DNA of 59,630 bases, taken from Erysipelotrichaceae bacterium (lineage in GTDB: Bacteria; Bacillota_I; Bacilli_A; Erysipelotrichales; Erysipelotrichaceae). Of this stretch, positions 42,071-52,234 are shown in pieces. The notes under the pieces are model-generated. The model searched no databases. It had not been told where the DNA came from and worked only from the letters and a program-made list of their open reading frames with translations. Numbering within the stretch: the first letter of the stretch is position 1; every line of letters starts with the position of its first letter. Made by a program: the position numbers and the translations under genes. The stretch spans positions 1 to 59,630 of the forward strand of contig JAIKXJ010000057.1 of assembly GCA_024684175.1 (NCBI GenBank). Reading direction: 5' to 3'.

Positions 42071-43417
42071 ATGAATTCCGAAACCAGAACGATGGACATG
42101 GCGAATGGTCCGTTATTGAAAAATATATTCATATTCGCGATCCCTTTGATCTTCACCAATATCCTGCAGATGCTGTTCAACTCCGCCGATACGATCATCG
42201 TCGGAAAATTTGCCGGAGACCGGGCTTTGGCGGCAGTCGGTGCGACCGGCTCGATCGTCTTTCTGATCACTTCCCTGTTCAACGGTCTGGCGACCGGCAC
42301 CAACGTCGTCGTCGCCCGTTACATCGGCACGGGAAACAAAGACAAGATCAAAGATTCCATCCACACCTCGATCGCTCTGGCTTCTGCCGGAGGCATCTTG
42401 CTGACATTCATCGGCCTGTTCTTCTCCAAAGTTTTCCTTCGGATGATGGACACACCGGAAGATTTCATCGATCTGAGCGCGACCTACATGCGCATCTACT
42501 TCCTCGGCGTCATATTCTTACTTTTATATAATTTCGGTTCGGCCGTCCTTCGTTCGCATGGCGATACGAAGCGTCCGCTCTACTTCCTGATGTTATCGGG
42601 AGCATTGAACGTCGTTCTAAACTTCATCACCGTCAAGTTCTTAAAGATGTCGATCGTCGGGGCAGCCCTGGCGACTGTCGCCTCGGAAGCTGTTTCCGCA
42701 TTCCTGGTCCTCAATGTCCTGATCAAAGAAAAAGGCCCTACAAGGCTTGATATGAGACATCTGTATTTTGATAAGGAATCTTTCCTGGAGATCTTGAGGA
42801 TCGGCATTCCTGCCGGTCTCTCCGGCGCCGTCTTTGCCTTATCCAACGTCGTCATCCAGTCCAGCATCAATTCCTTTGATTCCACCGACATCGTCGCCGG
42901 CAACTCCGCCGGAGCCAATATCGAGAACTTCGTCTACATCGGTTATATGGCTTTCAACCAGGCAACGATCACCTTCACCAGCCAATGCATGGGTGCCGGC
43001 AGGCTCGACCGCATCAAAGAGATCATGATCAAGACACTGATCCTGGTCGTTGTCGGTGCTGTCGTCATGGGTGCTGCCGTTTATCTCAGCGGACCGCTGG
43101 TACTGACGCTGTATACAGACAAGGCATCCGTCATCGAAGTCGGCATGATCCGTATCCGCTACGTCGCTTCATTACTGGTGTTCAACGGCATCCTGGATGT
43201 CTTCGTCAATTCCCTGCGGGGAATGGGCTCCTCTTCCCTGCCGACGATCCTGATGATCATCGGTATCTGCGGGGTCCGTCTCTTATGGATCTATACGATG
43301 TTCCCGCTCCACAGGACTCTGGAAACGATCTACCTTTGCTTCCCGATCAGCTGGGTCGTCACATCGATCGTCGAGCTGGTCTTATGGATCATCGTCTATA
43401 AAAGAGTCGTTTATTAA
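42071..43417 (+). CDS. MATE family efflux transporter
   Basis: A 448-residue membrane protein with about 12 helices in two similar halves. The N-terminal MDMANGPLLKNIFIFAIPLIFTNILQMLFNSADTIIVGKF is the classic MATE opening, and GAALATVASEAVSAF marks the end of the first half. These carriers exchange cationic drugs or metabolites for Na+ or H+; the substrate is unknown. It stands alone with its own leaderless-type promoter and terminator, divergent from the opp operon and convergent with the XRE regulator. Confidence 0.92.
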   Translation: MNSETRTMDMANGPLLKNIFIFAIPLIFTNILQMLFNSADTIIVGKFAGDRALAAVGATGSIVFLITSLFNGLATGTNVVVARYIGTGNKDKIKDSIHTSIALASAGGILLTFIGLFFSKVFLRMMDTPEDFIDLSATYMRIYFLGVIFLLLYNFGSAVLRSHGDTKRPLYFLMLSGALNVVLNFITVKFLKMSIVGAALATVASEAVSAFLVLNVLIKEKGPTRLDMRHLYFDKESFLEILRIGIPAGLSGAVFALSNVVIQSSINSFDSTDIVAGNSAGANIENFVYIGYMAFNQATITFTSQCMGAGRLDRIKEIMIKTLILVVVGAVVMGAAVYLSGPLVLTLYTDKASVIEVGMIRIRYVASLLVFNGILDVFVNSLRGMGSSSLPTILMIIGICGVRLLWIYTMFPLHRTLETIYLCFPISWVVTSIVELVLWIIVYKRVVY

Positions 43418-43440
43418 AAACCGTCCCGCAGGACGGTTTT
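43417..43440 (+). terminator. Terminator of the MATE gene
   Basis: The stem AAAACCGTCC/GGACGGTTTT with a CGCA loop lies directly after the stop codon and is followed by C and TT. Confidence 0.88.
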
Positions 43441-43514
43441 CTTATGTTTCATCAGGATCTCCGATCCTTATATTTATATCTTATTCTTATAAATATCATT
43501 CCAGACCGGAGTAT

Positions 43515-43541
43515 AAAAAAGAAGGAACTCAGTCCTTCTTT
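43515..43541 (-). terminator. Terminator of the XRE regulator gene
   Basis: The stem AAAGAAGGA/TCCTTCTTT overlaps the 3' end of the regulator gene, with TTTTTT following on the minus strand. Confidence 0.82.
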
Positions 43542-44467
43542 CTGTTTTTCCGTCTTTCCAGCAGGAGCAGGCAAAGCAGATACAAAAGCAGCGTCAGGAT
43601 CACGATGCCGCTGAAATAGTAGACGGCATCATAGATCTTGGAAAGATTTCCCGCCAAAACGATCAGCATCGATATCAACAGGCAAAGCCCCGGTAACAGG
43701 GCATATCGCAGGATCAGATCCGCGATGTGTCTCCCTTTCAATATCTGATAAAGCAGGCCGGAGAGGATGCAGAATGCCCCTGAAAGAACGATCCAGTAAT
43801 TATAGACGAGCCTGGGCAAAGTCACTACGCCGCCTTCCGCTTTTCCATAGATCAGAACATCACCCGACGGTGCAGGATAAAACCACACCGCATCGACCGT
43901 TTCCTTCTCCCCGAGCAGATAGATCTTTTCGTTCTTCTCTTTCTTCAGCGATCCTAAAACTGTCTTATAGCAGCTGATGAAGATCTCATTGTTTCCTTCG
44001 CTGCTGACTCTTTCGATCGTACAGCCTTGAGCATCTTTATCCGCACTGAAGATCAGCCGTCCGTCGGAAAGTTCATCGATCCTTACGTTGGCAGGATCCT
44101 CATAATAGATCGGGGCATTCAGATGAATGAATACTGCAGCAAACAATACGAGCGAAACAAGAAATCCGGTCATAAAAGACAGGATCGTTTTTTGTTTGAA
44201 ACGGCGGCGGAAGATCTCGATCCCGTCGGAAAAGACTTCCTCGTCTTTTTTATCCGAAGCTTTTTCTCCTTTGAGCAGTTCGTAAGCACTGACATTCAGG
44301 ACAGCACAGAGTTCTTCCACGATTCCGATATCGGGAAAACCCTTCCCGGTCTCCCATTTGGAGACTGTTTTATCGGAAACATGAAGCTTCTCAGCCAGCT
44401 GTGCCTGCGTCAGACCGAGCTGTTTTCTTTTTTCGATGATCAGTGCACCGGTCTTTATCGTATCCAT
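43529..44467 (-). CDS. Membrane-bound XRE family regulator
   Basis: A 312-residue protein. Residues about 8-65 form a Cro/C1-type helix-turn-helix (KRKQLGLTQAQLAEKLHVSDKTVSKWETGKGFPD). After a linker, one helix at about 93-113 crosses the membrane. An outside-facing region of about 90 residues (DELSDGRLIFSADKDAQGC) follows, then three more helices near the C-terminus and a basic tail. DNA-binding domains tied to a membrane sensor often respond to envelope stress or a transported compound. Its targets are unknown; the neighbouring MATE gene is one candidate. AGGAGG lies 6 bases before the ATG. Confidence 0.82.
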   Translation of the reverse strand: MDTIKTGALIIEKRKQLGLTQAQLAEKLHVSDKTVSKWETGKGFPDIGIVEELCAVLNVSAYELLKGEKASDKKDEEVFSDGIEIFRRRFKQKTILSFMTGFLVSLVLFAAVFIHLNAPIYYEDPANVRIDELSDGRLIFSADKDAQGCTIERVSSEGNNEIFISCYKTVLGSLKKEKNEKIYLLGEKETVDAVWFYPAPSGDVLIYGKAEGGVVTLPRLVYNYWIVLSGAFCILSGLLYQILKGRHIADLILRYALLPGLCLLISMLIVLAGNLSKIYDAVYYFSGIVILTLLLYLLCLLLLERRKNRKKD

Positions 44468-44533
44468 ACAGGTACCTCCTGCTTACACGATAGTCTTGTT
44501 TCGGCAAAGAGTCACCCTACGTTCCGTAGAGTT

Positions 44534-44566
44534 TAAAAAAAGCCGCATGAGAGACTCATACGGCTT
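44534..44566 (-). terminator. Terminator of the glycolytic operon
   Basis: A 12-bp stem (AAGCCGCATGAG/CTCATACGGCTT with one mismatch) and a 3-base loop is followed by a seven-T run on the minus strand, about 20 bases after the enolase stop. Confidence 0.9.
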
Positions 44567-44586
44567 GTTTCCGTCAGAAATTCAAA

Positions 44587-46648
<2,062 letters not shown>

Positions 46649-46659
46649 GATATCTCCTC

Positions 46660-47880
46660 TTATTTCTCGTTAATGATATCGACACCCGGTAAACCGTTGC
46701 CCTCTAAGAACTCAAGAGAAGCACCGCCTCCGGTAGAAACATGGCTGACCTTATCGGCATAACCCAGCTGTTTGATCGCTGCTGCGGAATCGCCGCCGCC
46801 GATGATCGTCGTGCCGTCGCACTCTGCCAGAGCCTTGGCGACTTCGTTGGTACCGACAGCCAGTGTCGGGTTCTCGAAGACACCCATCGGGCCGTTCCAG
46901 ACGACCGTCTTGGCAGCCTTGACTTTGTCGGCGAATAATTTTGCAGTCTCCGGACCGATATCCAGACCCTGTTTAGCTGCAGGGATCGCATCGGAAGAAA
47001 CGACCTCCGTCTCGATCGGACCGTCGATCGGATCAGGGAAATTGTCGGCAACGACGGTGTCGACCGGTAAGAGAAGTTCTTTGCCCAGCTCTTTGGCTTT
47101 TTCCAGCATTTCCTTGCAGTAGTCGAGCTTTTCATCATCGACTAAGGAAGAACCGATCTCTTTGCCCTGTGCCTTTAAGAATGTGTATGCCATACCGCCG
47201 CCGATGATCAGTGTGTCGCACTTTTCAAGCAGGTTGTCGATGACTTTCAGTTTATCGGCGACCTTCGCACCGCCTAAGATACCGACGAAAGGTCTGACCG
47301 GATTTTCAACAGCGTCGCCCAGGAATTTCAGTTCCTTTTCGACAAGGAACCCGGCTGCGCTAGGCAGATGAGTCGGGATACCGACGGTCGAAGCATGAGC
47401 TCTGTGGACGGAACCGAATGCATCTTCGACGAACAGATCGCCTAAGGAAGCCCAGTACTTGCCAAGCTCCGAATCGTTCTTGGATTCGCCCTTTTCATAT
47501 CTGGTGTTCTGCATCAGGACGACTTCGCCTTCGTTCATGCCGTTGATCGCATTCTCGAGTTCTTCGCCCTTGGTCGCATTGACGAAGATGACCTTGTTGT
47601 CAGGGAGATGCTCCTGCAGTCTCTTGGCAACGATCGCCATGTCGTTCTTCTTCTTAGCTGCTTCGATCTCTTCTTCCGACTTCTTGTAGTCGACCTTTCC
47701 TAAGTGGGAAAGCAAGATGACCTTGGCATTGTTTTCAAGCAAATACTTGATCGTAGGCAATGCAGCAACGATCCTGTTGTCGTCGGTGATCACATCGCCT
47801 TTGTGCGGGACATTGAAGTCAACTCTGACGATGACTTTTTTGCCTGCGACTTGTAAATCCGTAACCAGCTTTTTAGCCAT
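46660..47880 (-). CDS. pgk: Phosphoglycerate kinase
   Basis: A 406-residue enzyme making ATP and 3-phosphoglycerate from 1,3-bisphosphoglycerate. [14 protein letters not shown] at about 15-28, [51 protein letters not shown] and [15 protein letters not shown] are all present. First gene of the glycolytic operon, with AGGAGG before the ATG. The gap gene (gapA) and phosphoglycerate mutase are not in this window. Confidence 0.97.
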   Translation of the reverse strand: MAKKLVTDLQVAGKKVIVRVDFNVPHKGDVITDDNRIVAALPTIKYLLENNAKVILLSHLGKVDYKKSEEEIEAAKKKNDMAIVAKRLQEHLPDNKVIFVNATKGEELENAINGMNEGEVVLMQNTRYEKGESKNDSELGKYWASLGDLFVEDAFGSVHRAHASTVGIPTHLPSAAGFLVEKELKFLGDAVENPVRPFVGILGGAKVADKLKVIDNLLEKCDTLIIGGGMAYTFLKAQGKEIGSSLVDDEKLDYCKEMLEKAKELGKELLLPVDTVVADNFPDPIDGPIETEVVSSDAIPAAKQGLDIGPETAKLFADKVKAAKTVVWNGPMGVFENPTLAVGTNEVAKALAECDGTTIIGGGDSAAAIKQLGYADKVSHVSTGGGASLEFLEGNGLPGVDIINEK

Positions 47881-47907
47881 AACAAAACTCCTCCTAAATA
47901 CACAATC

Positions 47908-47916
47908 ATTATACCA
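47908..47916 (-). promoter_or_regulatory. Extended -10 promoter of the pgk-tpiA-eno operon
   Basis: On the minus strand TGG-TATAAT is a consensus extended -10 placed just past the T run of the upstream small-gene terminator. The mRNA would start near 47901, 20 bases before the ATG, leaving room for the AGGAGG site, so this one is a normal led message. Confidence 0.72.
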
Positions 47917-47927
47917 TCACCGGCCTT

Positions 47928-47953
47928 AAAAAAAGTAGGCATTCTGGCCTACT
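47928..47953 (-). terminator. Terminator of the small protein gene
   Basis: The stem AGTAGGC/GCCTACT with a 6-base loop is followed by a T run on the minus strand. The UAG stop codon of the small gene lies in the stem. Confidence 0.85.
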
Positions 47954-48086
47954 GTTTCTCATTTCGGATATTTTCATCCGTCTTTTTCTTTTTGCCTTTT
48001 TCCTCGATACCGTACTGTTCGCATTTGCGGGCATATTCCTTTTCGGCGGCATTGAGTTCACTCAGGATCTCTTCAAGACTTCTCAT
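47949..48086 (-). CDS. Small charged protein of unknown function (45 residues)
   Basis: A short minus-strand frame: MRSLEEILSELNAAEKEYAR, then a Lys-rich end (EEKGKKKKTDENIRNEKQ). It has no membrane segment or signal. Heptad-like spacing of Leu, Ile and Ala in residues 4-20 suggests a helix or short coiled coil. Support for it being a gene comes from its surroundings: GAGG 8 bases before the ATG, an extended -10 (TGT-TAGAAT) at 48109-48117, and a terminator whose stem includes its stop codon. The function is not known. Confidence 0.68.
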   Translation of the reverse strand: MRSLEEILSELNAAEKEYARKCEQYGIEEKGKKKKTDENIRNEKQ

Positions 48087-48108
48087 ATTTAACCTCACAA
48101 CATTTCCA

Positions 48109-48131
48109 ATTCTAACACAATTTTATAGAAT
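48109..48131. promoter_or_regulatory. Divergent promoters of the small gene and yigZ
   Basis: The minus strand carries TGT-TAGAAT (48109-48117) for the small gene, with a leader holding a ribosome site. The plus strand carries TAGAAT (48126-48131), six bases before the yigZ ATG, with no ribosome site, so that side looks leaderless. Confidence 0.6.
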
Positions 48132-48137
48132 AAAAGT

Positions 48138-48734
48138 ATGTATTTGAAAAATGAAGCGACCGGCGTGCTGATCATCGAACGATCCCGTTTCCTCACCTAT
48201 ATGCGACGGGTAAGAAGCGAGGAAGAGTACAGGAACTACATCAGCGAGATCCGCAAAAAACACCACGATGCCACCCATGTGTGCTCCGCGATGATCTGCG
48301 GGAACATCCGCCGTTCCAGCGATGACGGTGAACCTTCCGGAACGGCCGGTGCACCGATCCTCAATGTCTTGGACAAGAACGGTCTCGATGAGACCTGTGC
48401 CCTGGTCGTGCGCTACTTCGGCGGGATCAAACTCGGTGCCGGCGGGCTCATACGTGCCTACTCTTCCGCGGTCAGCGAGTGTCTGAAAGATGCAAAGCTC
48501 ATCGAGGAAGCCGTCTTGCCCAAATACGAATTGTCGGTCTCTTATGAGATCGCCAACCGCATCGACTATTATCTGCGCAACAACACAGTCCTTTTAGACA
48601 CGGTCTACGATACATCCGTCACCTATCGCTTTGCCCTGGATGAGGAAAAAAAGATCGAAAAGATCAAAGAATTCACCAAAGGTATCTCTCCGGACAAGAT
48701 CGGTGAAGAAATCATCGAGAAAGAGGTAAAATAA
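48138..48734 (+). CDS. YigZ/IMPACT family protein
   Basis: A 198-residue protein. The N-terminal UPF0029/Impact domain shows FLTYMRRVRSEEEYRNYI, then HDATHVCSAMICG, SDDGEPSGTAGAPIL and VVRYFGGIKLGAGGLIRAYSSA, all highly conserved in YigZ/YvyE proteins. The C-terminal about 60 residues are the DUF1949-type domain. The biochemical role is not settled; eukaryotic IMPACT regulates Gcn2. The start follows a TAGAAT -10 by six bases. It is followed after 4 bases by the small membrane protein gene. Confidence 0.92.
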   Translation: MYLKNEATGVLIIERSRFLTYMRRVRSEEEYRNYISEIRKKHHDATHVCSAMICGNIRRSSDDGEPSGTAGAPILNVLDKNGLDETCALVVRYFGGIKLGAGGLIRAYSSAVSECLKDAKLIEEAVLPKYELSVSYEIANRIDYYLRNNTVLLDTVYDTSVTYRFALDEEKKIEKIKEFTKGISPDKIGEEIIEKEVK

Positions 48735-48738
48735 GAGT

Positions 48739-49083
48739 ATGGAAATCATCAACCGATATATCTTATATCTGTATATCCCTTTGGGCATCGCTGTTTTGGT
48801 CTGCCTGATCCTGCTGCTGATGCGAGTCCTTCAGACCCTCAAGGAAGTCGGCCATACGGCCGATCTTGCCAAGCCGATCAGCGGACATCTCGAACATATC
48901 AGTCAGGCAAAAGAGAAGATCGCCGCATCCAAAGATTCCTGGAGTTTCTTCATCGCTCTGCTGGCGGCATTTGCCATCCTAAAAGAGACGGGCAAGTACT
49001 ACAAGAGCGAGCGTTCTTTGTCCAAGTCGCTTGGCAAAGCGGTGATCCGCCATTCATCACAGATCAAAGGTCTTCGTTTCTGA
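48739..49083 (+). CDS. Hypothetical small membrane protein
   Basis: A 114-residue protein not assigned to a family. A strong N-terminal helix at about 8-30 (LYLYIPLGIAVLVCLILLL) is followed by a polar helical stretch, a second hydrophobic segment at about 70-82 (SWSFFIALLAAFAIL) and a basic C-terminus. It may be an N-anchored or two-pass protein. It lies 4 bases after yigZ and shares the terminator at 49104-49125. No clear ribosome site (AAGAG only), so expression by coupling with yigZ is likely. Confidence 0.65.
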   Translation: MEIINRYILYLYIPLGIAVLVCLILLLMRVLQTLKEVGHTADLAKPISGHLEHISQAKEKIAASKDSWSFFIALLAAFAILKETGKYYKSERSLSKSLGKAVIRHSSQIKGLRF

Positions 49084-49103
49084 AGGCCTTTTCTTTTCCA
49101 TGA

Positions 49104-49125
49104 AAAAACCGCCTGAGCGGTTTTT
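49104..49125. terminator. Bidirectional terminator
   Basis: The stem AAAAACCGC/GCGGTTTTT with a CTGA loop lies between the convergent small membrane protein gene and upp, with T runs on both strands. Confidence 0.9.
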
Positions 49126-49127
49126 GA

Positions 49128-49748
49128 CTATTTCGTTCCGTAGATCCTGTCGCCGGCATCACCGAGACCCGGTACGATATAACCGATCTCGTTGAGATGA
49201 TCATCGAGGGCTGCAAGATACAGATCGACATCCGGATGTGCTTCTTCGAACGCCTTGACGCCTTCCGGTGCACCGACCAGACAGACCATGCGGATGTTTT
49301 TGGCGCCTCTTTCCTTGATCTTGTTGACTGCGGCAATGGCACTTCCGCCGGTCGCCAGCATCGGATCGAGGACTAAGACGATCCCCTCAGGCAGTTCCTT
49401 CGGGAATTTCGCAAAGTATTCAACTGGTTCCAATGTTTGTTCATCTCTGTAAAGGCCCATGAAACCGACTTTTGCCGTCGGGATCAGATCCATGATGCCG
49501 TTGACCAGTCCCATTCCTGCCCTCAGGATCGGAACGAGGATGATCTCGCCCTTGAGCATTTTCGTATCGCATGGTCCCATCGGTGTCGTGATATGGACAT
49601 CTTCCATAGGGAGGTCACGGCAGACTTCATAAGCCATCAGAGAAGCGATCTCATCGAGATTCTCTCTGAAGTCCTTGTGTCCGGTCTGTTCCATACGCAT
49701 CAAAGCAAGTTTGTGAGTGATAAGAGGATGATTCAATACTGTTACCAT
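49128..49748 (-). CDS. upp: Uracil phosphoribosyltransferase
   Basis: A 206-residue salvage enzyme making UMP from uracil and [19 protein letters not shown] opens the protein. [11 protein letters not shown], the PRPP-binding [14 protein letters not shown] at about 124-137, and the uracil-binding [18 protein letters not shown] at the end identify it firmly. AGGAGG precedes the ATG. The promoter region carries a 17-bp perfect palindrome between possible -35 and -10 elements. Confidence 0.97.
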   Translation of the reverse strand: MVTVLNHPLITHKLALMRMEQTGHKDFRENLDEIASLMAYEVCRDLPMEDVHITTPMGPCDTKMLKGEIILVPILRAGMGLVNGIMDLIPTAKVGFMGLYRDEQTLEPVEYFAKFPKELPEGIVLVLDPMLATGGSAIAAVNKIKERGAKNIRMVCLVGAPEGVKAFEEAHPDVDLYLAALDDHLNEIGYIVPGLGDAGDRIYGTK

Positions 49749-49774
49749 ATAAGCCTCCTGCTGCTGTTTTTTTT

Positions 49775-49806
49775 ATTATATACGCATATCCGCGGGATAT
49801 GTTCAA
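49775..49806 (-). promoter_or_regulatory. upp promoter with a palindrome in its spacer
   Basis: On the minus strand TTGAAC (49801-49806) is followed by either TATATA after 18 bases or TATAAT (49775-49780) after 20 bases. The palindrome CATATCC-GCG-GGATATG (49785-49801) fills the spacer. This looks like a regulated promoter. The -35 also overlaps the T run of the upstream terminator. Confidence 0.55.
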
Positions 49807-49832
49807 AAAAATAGGGTCATACCCTATTTTTC
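49805..49832 (-). terminator. Terminator of the uvrA-hprK-lgt operon
   Basis: The stem AAATAGGGT/ACCCTATTT with a CAT loop and a T run on the minus strand. The stop codon of the Lgt-PpaX gene lies inside the stem. Confidence 0.88.
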
Positions 49833-51284
49833 ATCATATGTGAATGCATTGATCCCGTTAAGGATCTCGATCAGATCCGCCATGTCGCTGATGCAGCGGT
49901 TGGCTTCTTTGGAAAGAAGTTCGGAACGCTCCGGGTCGTTTAAGAAAGCGACAGTGAACGCACCGTAATTGTTTCCGCAGCGGATATCCATCAGAGAATC
50001 GCCGATCATCACGGCTTCCTTGTTCCAGCCGTTGCGATCGACCAGCTTGAAGATGGCCTCGGGATCCGGTTTGAGCTTCTCCACGTCTTTGAGACCGCAG
50101 ATATCATCGACGTATTGGCGGAGATCGAAATCGTCCAAAAGAGATTCGATGCCCTCGTGCGAGCGTGTGGAGACGATCGCGATCTTGTAGCCGTCTTCGT
50201 GCAGCTTCTTCAAAGTCTCGACAGCATGAGGCGTCGGATGATTGGCTGTTTTGGCCACTTCGATCTGCCGGTCGTGATAGACGGCATACAGGGTATCGTA
50301 ATCGATGCCCGGGAAGTACTTCGGGAACATATCGCGGAGCGCGGGACCGATGACCTCCTGTCTCACTTCATCCGTGAACAGTGATTCATCCGAATATTTT
50401 TTGAACAAGGCACGGTAAGCTTCGTAGATGCTTTCTCTGGTATCCATCAATGTTCCGTCAAAATCGAAGAACAGTGACGGTTTGTTTTTCTTCACAAAAC
50501 GTTCGAAAACGCCCAGATATCCTAAGATACCGATCACAAAGAAGAGGATCGATGTCAGCTGAGCCATACGGAAATTACCGAAATATAAGGAATCGGTCCT
50601 TCTTCCTTCGATAAAGAAGCGGATCACGCCATACCACATCAGATAGGCATACGCCAGATCGCCCCGCTTGTTGCGATGCTTGCGGAGGATGAGCCAGATC
50701 AGAGCCCAGCCAAGCAGACAGAGCATCGACTCAAAAAAGAACAGCGGTTCATAATAGTGACCGTCGATGTACATGCCCTCTTTCAGGAAAGAAAGGATGC
50801 CGTCGAAATAAGATGCAGCGACTTCAGCACCGTGACATTCCTTGTTGGCAAAATTGCCCCAGCGGCCGATCGCCTGCGCCAGCATGACGTTGGGCAGGAT
50901 GATGTCGAGCAGCTTCATGAAAGAATAATGATGCTTCCGGATATAGTAATAGGCAAACAAAGCACCGGCTACGATGCCGCCCTGTATCGCCAGTCCCCCG
51001 TCCCAGATCCGGATGATCTGCAGCGGATCGGAAAAATAGAACTTGAAGTTATAGAAGATGCAGTACCATAACCTTGCGCCTAAGATACCCACCCACAGCG
51101 TGTAGATGAAAAAAGAATCAAAGAAATCAAGATCGATGTACTTTGCTTTACGGACCTGTTTTTTTGCGATGAGATACGCCAGTAAGGCGCCGGTCATGAT
51201 ACAGACCGCGTACCAGCGGATATCGAAATTCAGTCCGAAGATGGAAAAGGCGACGAAAGTCTGCCCGTCGGGGAAAAATCTCAT
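49824..51284 (-). CDS. lgt: Fusion: prolipoprotein diacylglyceryl transferase (Lgt) + HAD hydrolase (PpaX-like)
   Basis: A 486-residue protein joining two enzymes. Residues 1-262 form the seven-helix membrane enzyme Lgt, which adds diacylglycerol to the lipobox Cys of prolipoproteins: GGLAIQGGI at 97-105 and the signature GRWGNFANKE at 140-149. Residues about 268-486 are a HAD phosphatase: motif I FDFDGTLMD at 273-281, IVSTRSH (motif II), KPDP (motif III Lys) and GDSLMD (motif IV). In Bacillus hprK, lgt and ppaX are separate neighbours, and PpaX removes the pyrophosphate made by HPr dephosphorylation. The Lgt C-terminus faces the cytoplasm, so the HAD domain is correctly placed. GGGAG precedes the ATG. 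Confidence 0.92.
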   Translation of the reverse strand: MRFFPDGQTFVAFSIFGLNFDIRWYAVCIMTGALLAYLIAKKQVRKAKYIDLDFFDSFFIYTLWVGILGARLWYCIFYNFKFYFSDPLQIIRIWDGGLAIQGGIVAGALFAYYYIRKHHYSFMKLLDIILPNVMLAQAIGRWGNFANKECHGAEVAASYFDGILSFLKEGMYIDGHYYEPLFFFESMLCLLGWALIWLILRKHRNKRGDLAYAYLMWYGVIRFFIEGRRTDSLYFGNFRMAQLTSILFFVIGILGYLGVFERFVKKNKPSLFFDFDGTLMDTRESIYEAYRALFKKYSDESLFTDEVRQEVIGPALRDMFPKYFPGIDYDTLYAVYHDRQIEVAKTANHPTPHAVETLKKLHEDGYKIAIVSTRSHEGIESLLDDFDLRQYVDDICGLKDVEKLKPDPEAIFKLVDRNGWNKEAVMIGDSLMDIRCGNNYGAFTVAFLNDPERSELLSKEANRCISDMADLIEILNGINAFTYDEK

Positions 51285-52234
51285 TGCGTCTCTCCCCCTT
51301 TCCTCTCCAGTTCGGCACGGTAGCGGTTCTTGAAATCCTCATTGGAATTGAAACCGAGTTTGGTCAGCAGGTAATTGGAAACGGCCGATTCGATGATGAC
51401 GGAAAGCTGCTTGCCTTCGGTGATCGGAATCACCAGCATCGGCACTTCCAGTCCCAGGACATCGAACGTTTCGTTGATCGGATTGAGACGGTCGGATTCC
51501 ATGTTCTCGTCGTATTTGACCAGTTTGATGACGAAGTCCAGCTGGCAGCGGTTGAGGTATGCGTTGGCGCCGAACGTCCTGGTGACATCGACGATGCCCA
51601 CGCCGCGGATCTCCAGCATCCTCTTAAGAAGCTTCGGCGCCGTGCAGATGAGGCTCTTATGAACGCGGGTGACATCGACTCGGTCATCCGCCACCAACAT
51701 GTGTCCCCTGTCGATCAGGTCTAGGGCAAGTTCGGATTTACCGATGCCGGATTTACCGGTGATCATGATCCCCTTGCCATAGATGTTCATCATGACGCCG
51801 TAAAGCGAATCGGACGGTGCCAGCTTTTCGGAAAGAAAAGACACCAGGTCGACGATCAGCTGATAAGTCGGTCCGTCATAACGGAAGATCGGAAAATTCT
51901 TGTCTCTGGCCAAGTCGATCAGAGAATCCATATGCTGGAATTCGCCTGAGCAGACGATGCAAGGTGTAAAAGAATCGGTCACGATCTCAAAACGGGCACG
52001 TTGGGTATTGTAGTCGAATTTCGACATATACTGATATTCCTTGGAGCCCAGGATGACCACACGTTTGAGATCGTTGGATTCCAGATAACCCGACAGTTCC
52101 AGACCCGGACGGTTGATATCCGGAGCGATCGCCCAGCGATGCAGGGATTCTTCGTTGCCGGTCAATTGCTGCAGATCGAGCTGTTCCTTGATCTGATAGA
52201 CATAAACTCGTTTATTCAGTTCTTCATTCGCCAT
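51281..52234 (-). CDS. hprK: HPr kinase/phosphorylase
   Basis: A 317-residue bifunctional enzyme that phosphorylates HPr on serine with ATP or pyrophosphate and removes the phosphate, producing pyrophosphate. Walker A GKSGIGKSE is at 160-168, RGHMLVADD follows at 176-184, and the HPrK signature LEIRGVGIVDVTRTFG is near 207-222. It controls CcpA-dependent carbon catabolite repression, consistent with the cre-like site in the glucan locus. It overlaps uvrA by 11 bases and the lgt fusion by 4 bases. Confidence 0.96.
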   Translation of the reverse strand: MANEELNKRVYVYQIKEQLDLQQLTGNEESLHRWAIAPDINRPGLELSGYLESNDLKRVVILGSKEYQYMSKFDYNTQRARFEIVTDSFTPCIVCSGEFQHMDSLIDLARDKNFPIFRYDGPTYQLIVDLVSFLSEKLAPSDSLYGVMMNIYGKGIMITGKSGIGKSELALDLIDRGHMLVADDRVDVTRVHKSLICTAPKLLKRMLEIRGVGIVDVTRTFGANAYLNRCQLDFVIKLVKYDENMESDRLNPINETFDVLGLEVPMLVIPITEGKQLSVIIESAVSNYLLTKLGFNSNEDFKNRYRAELERKGGETQ

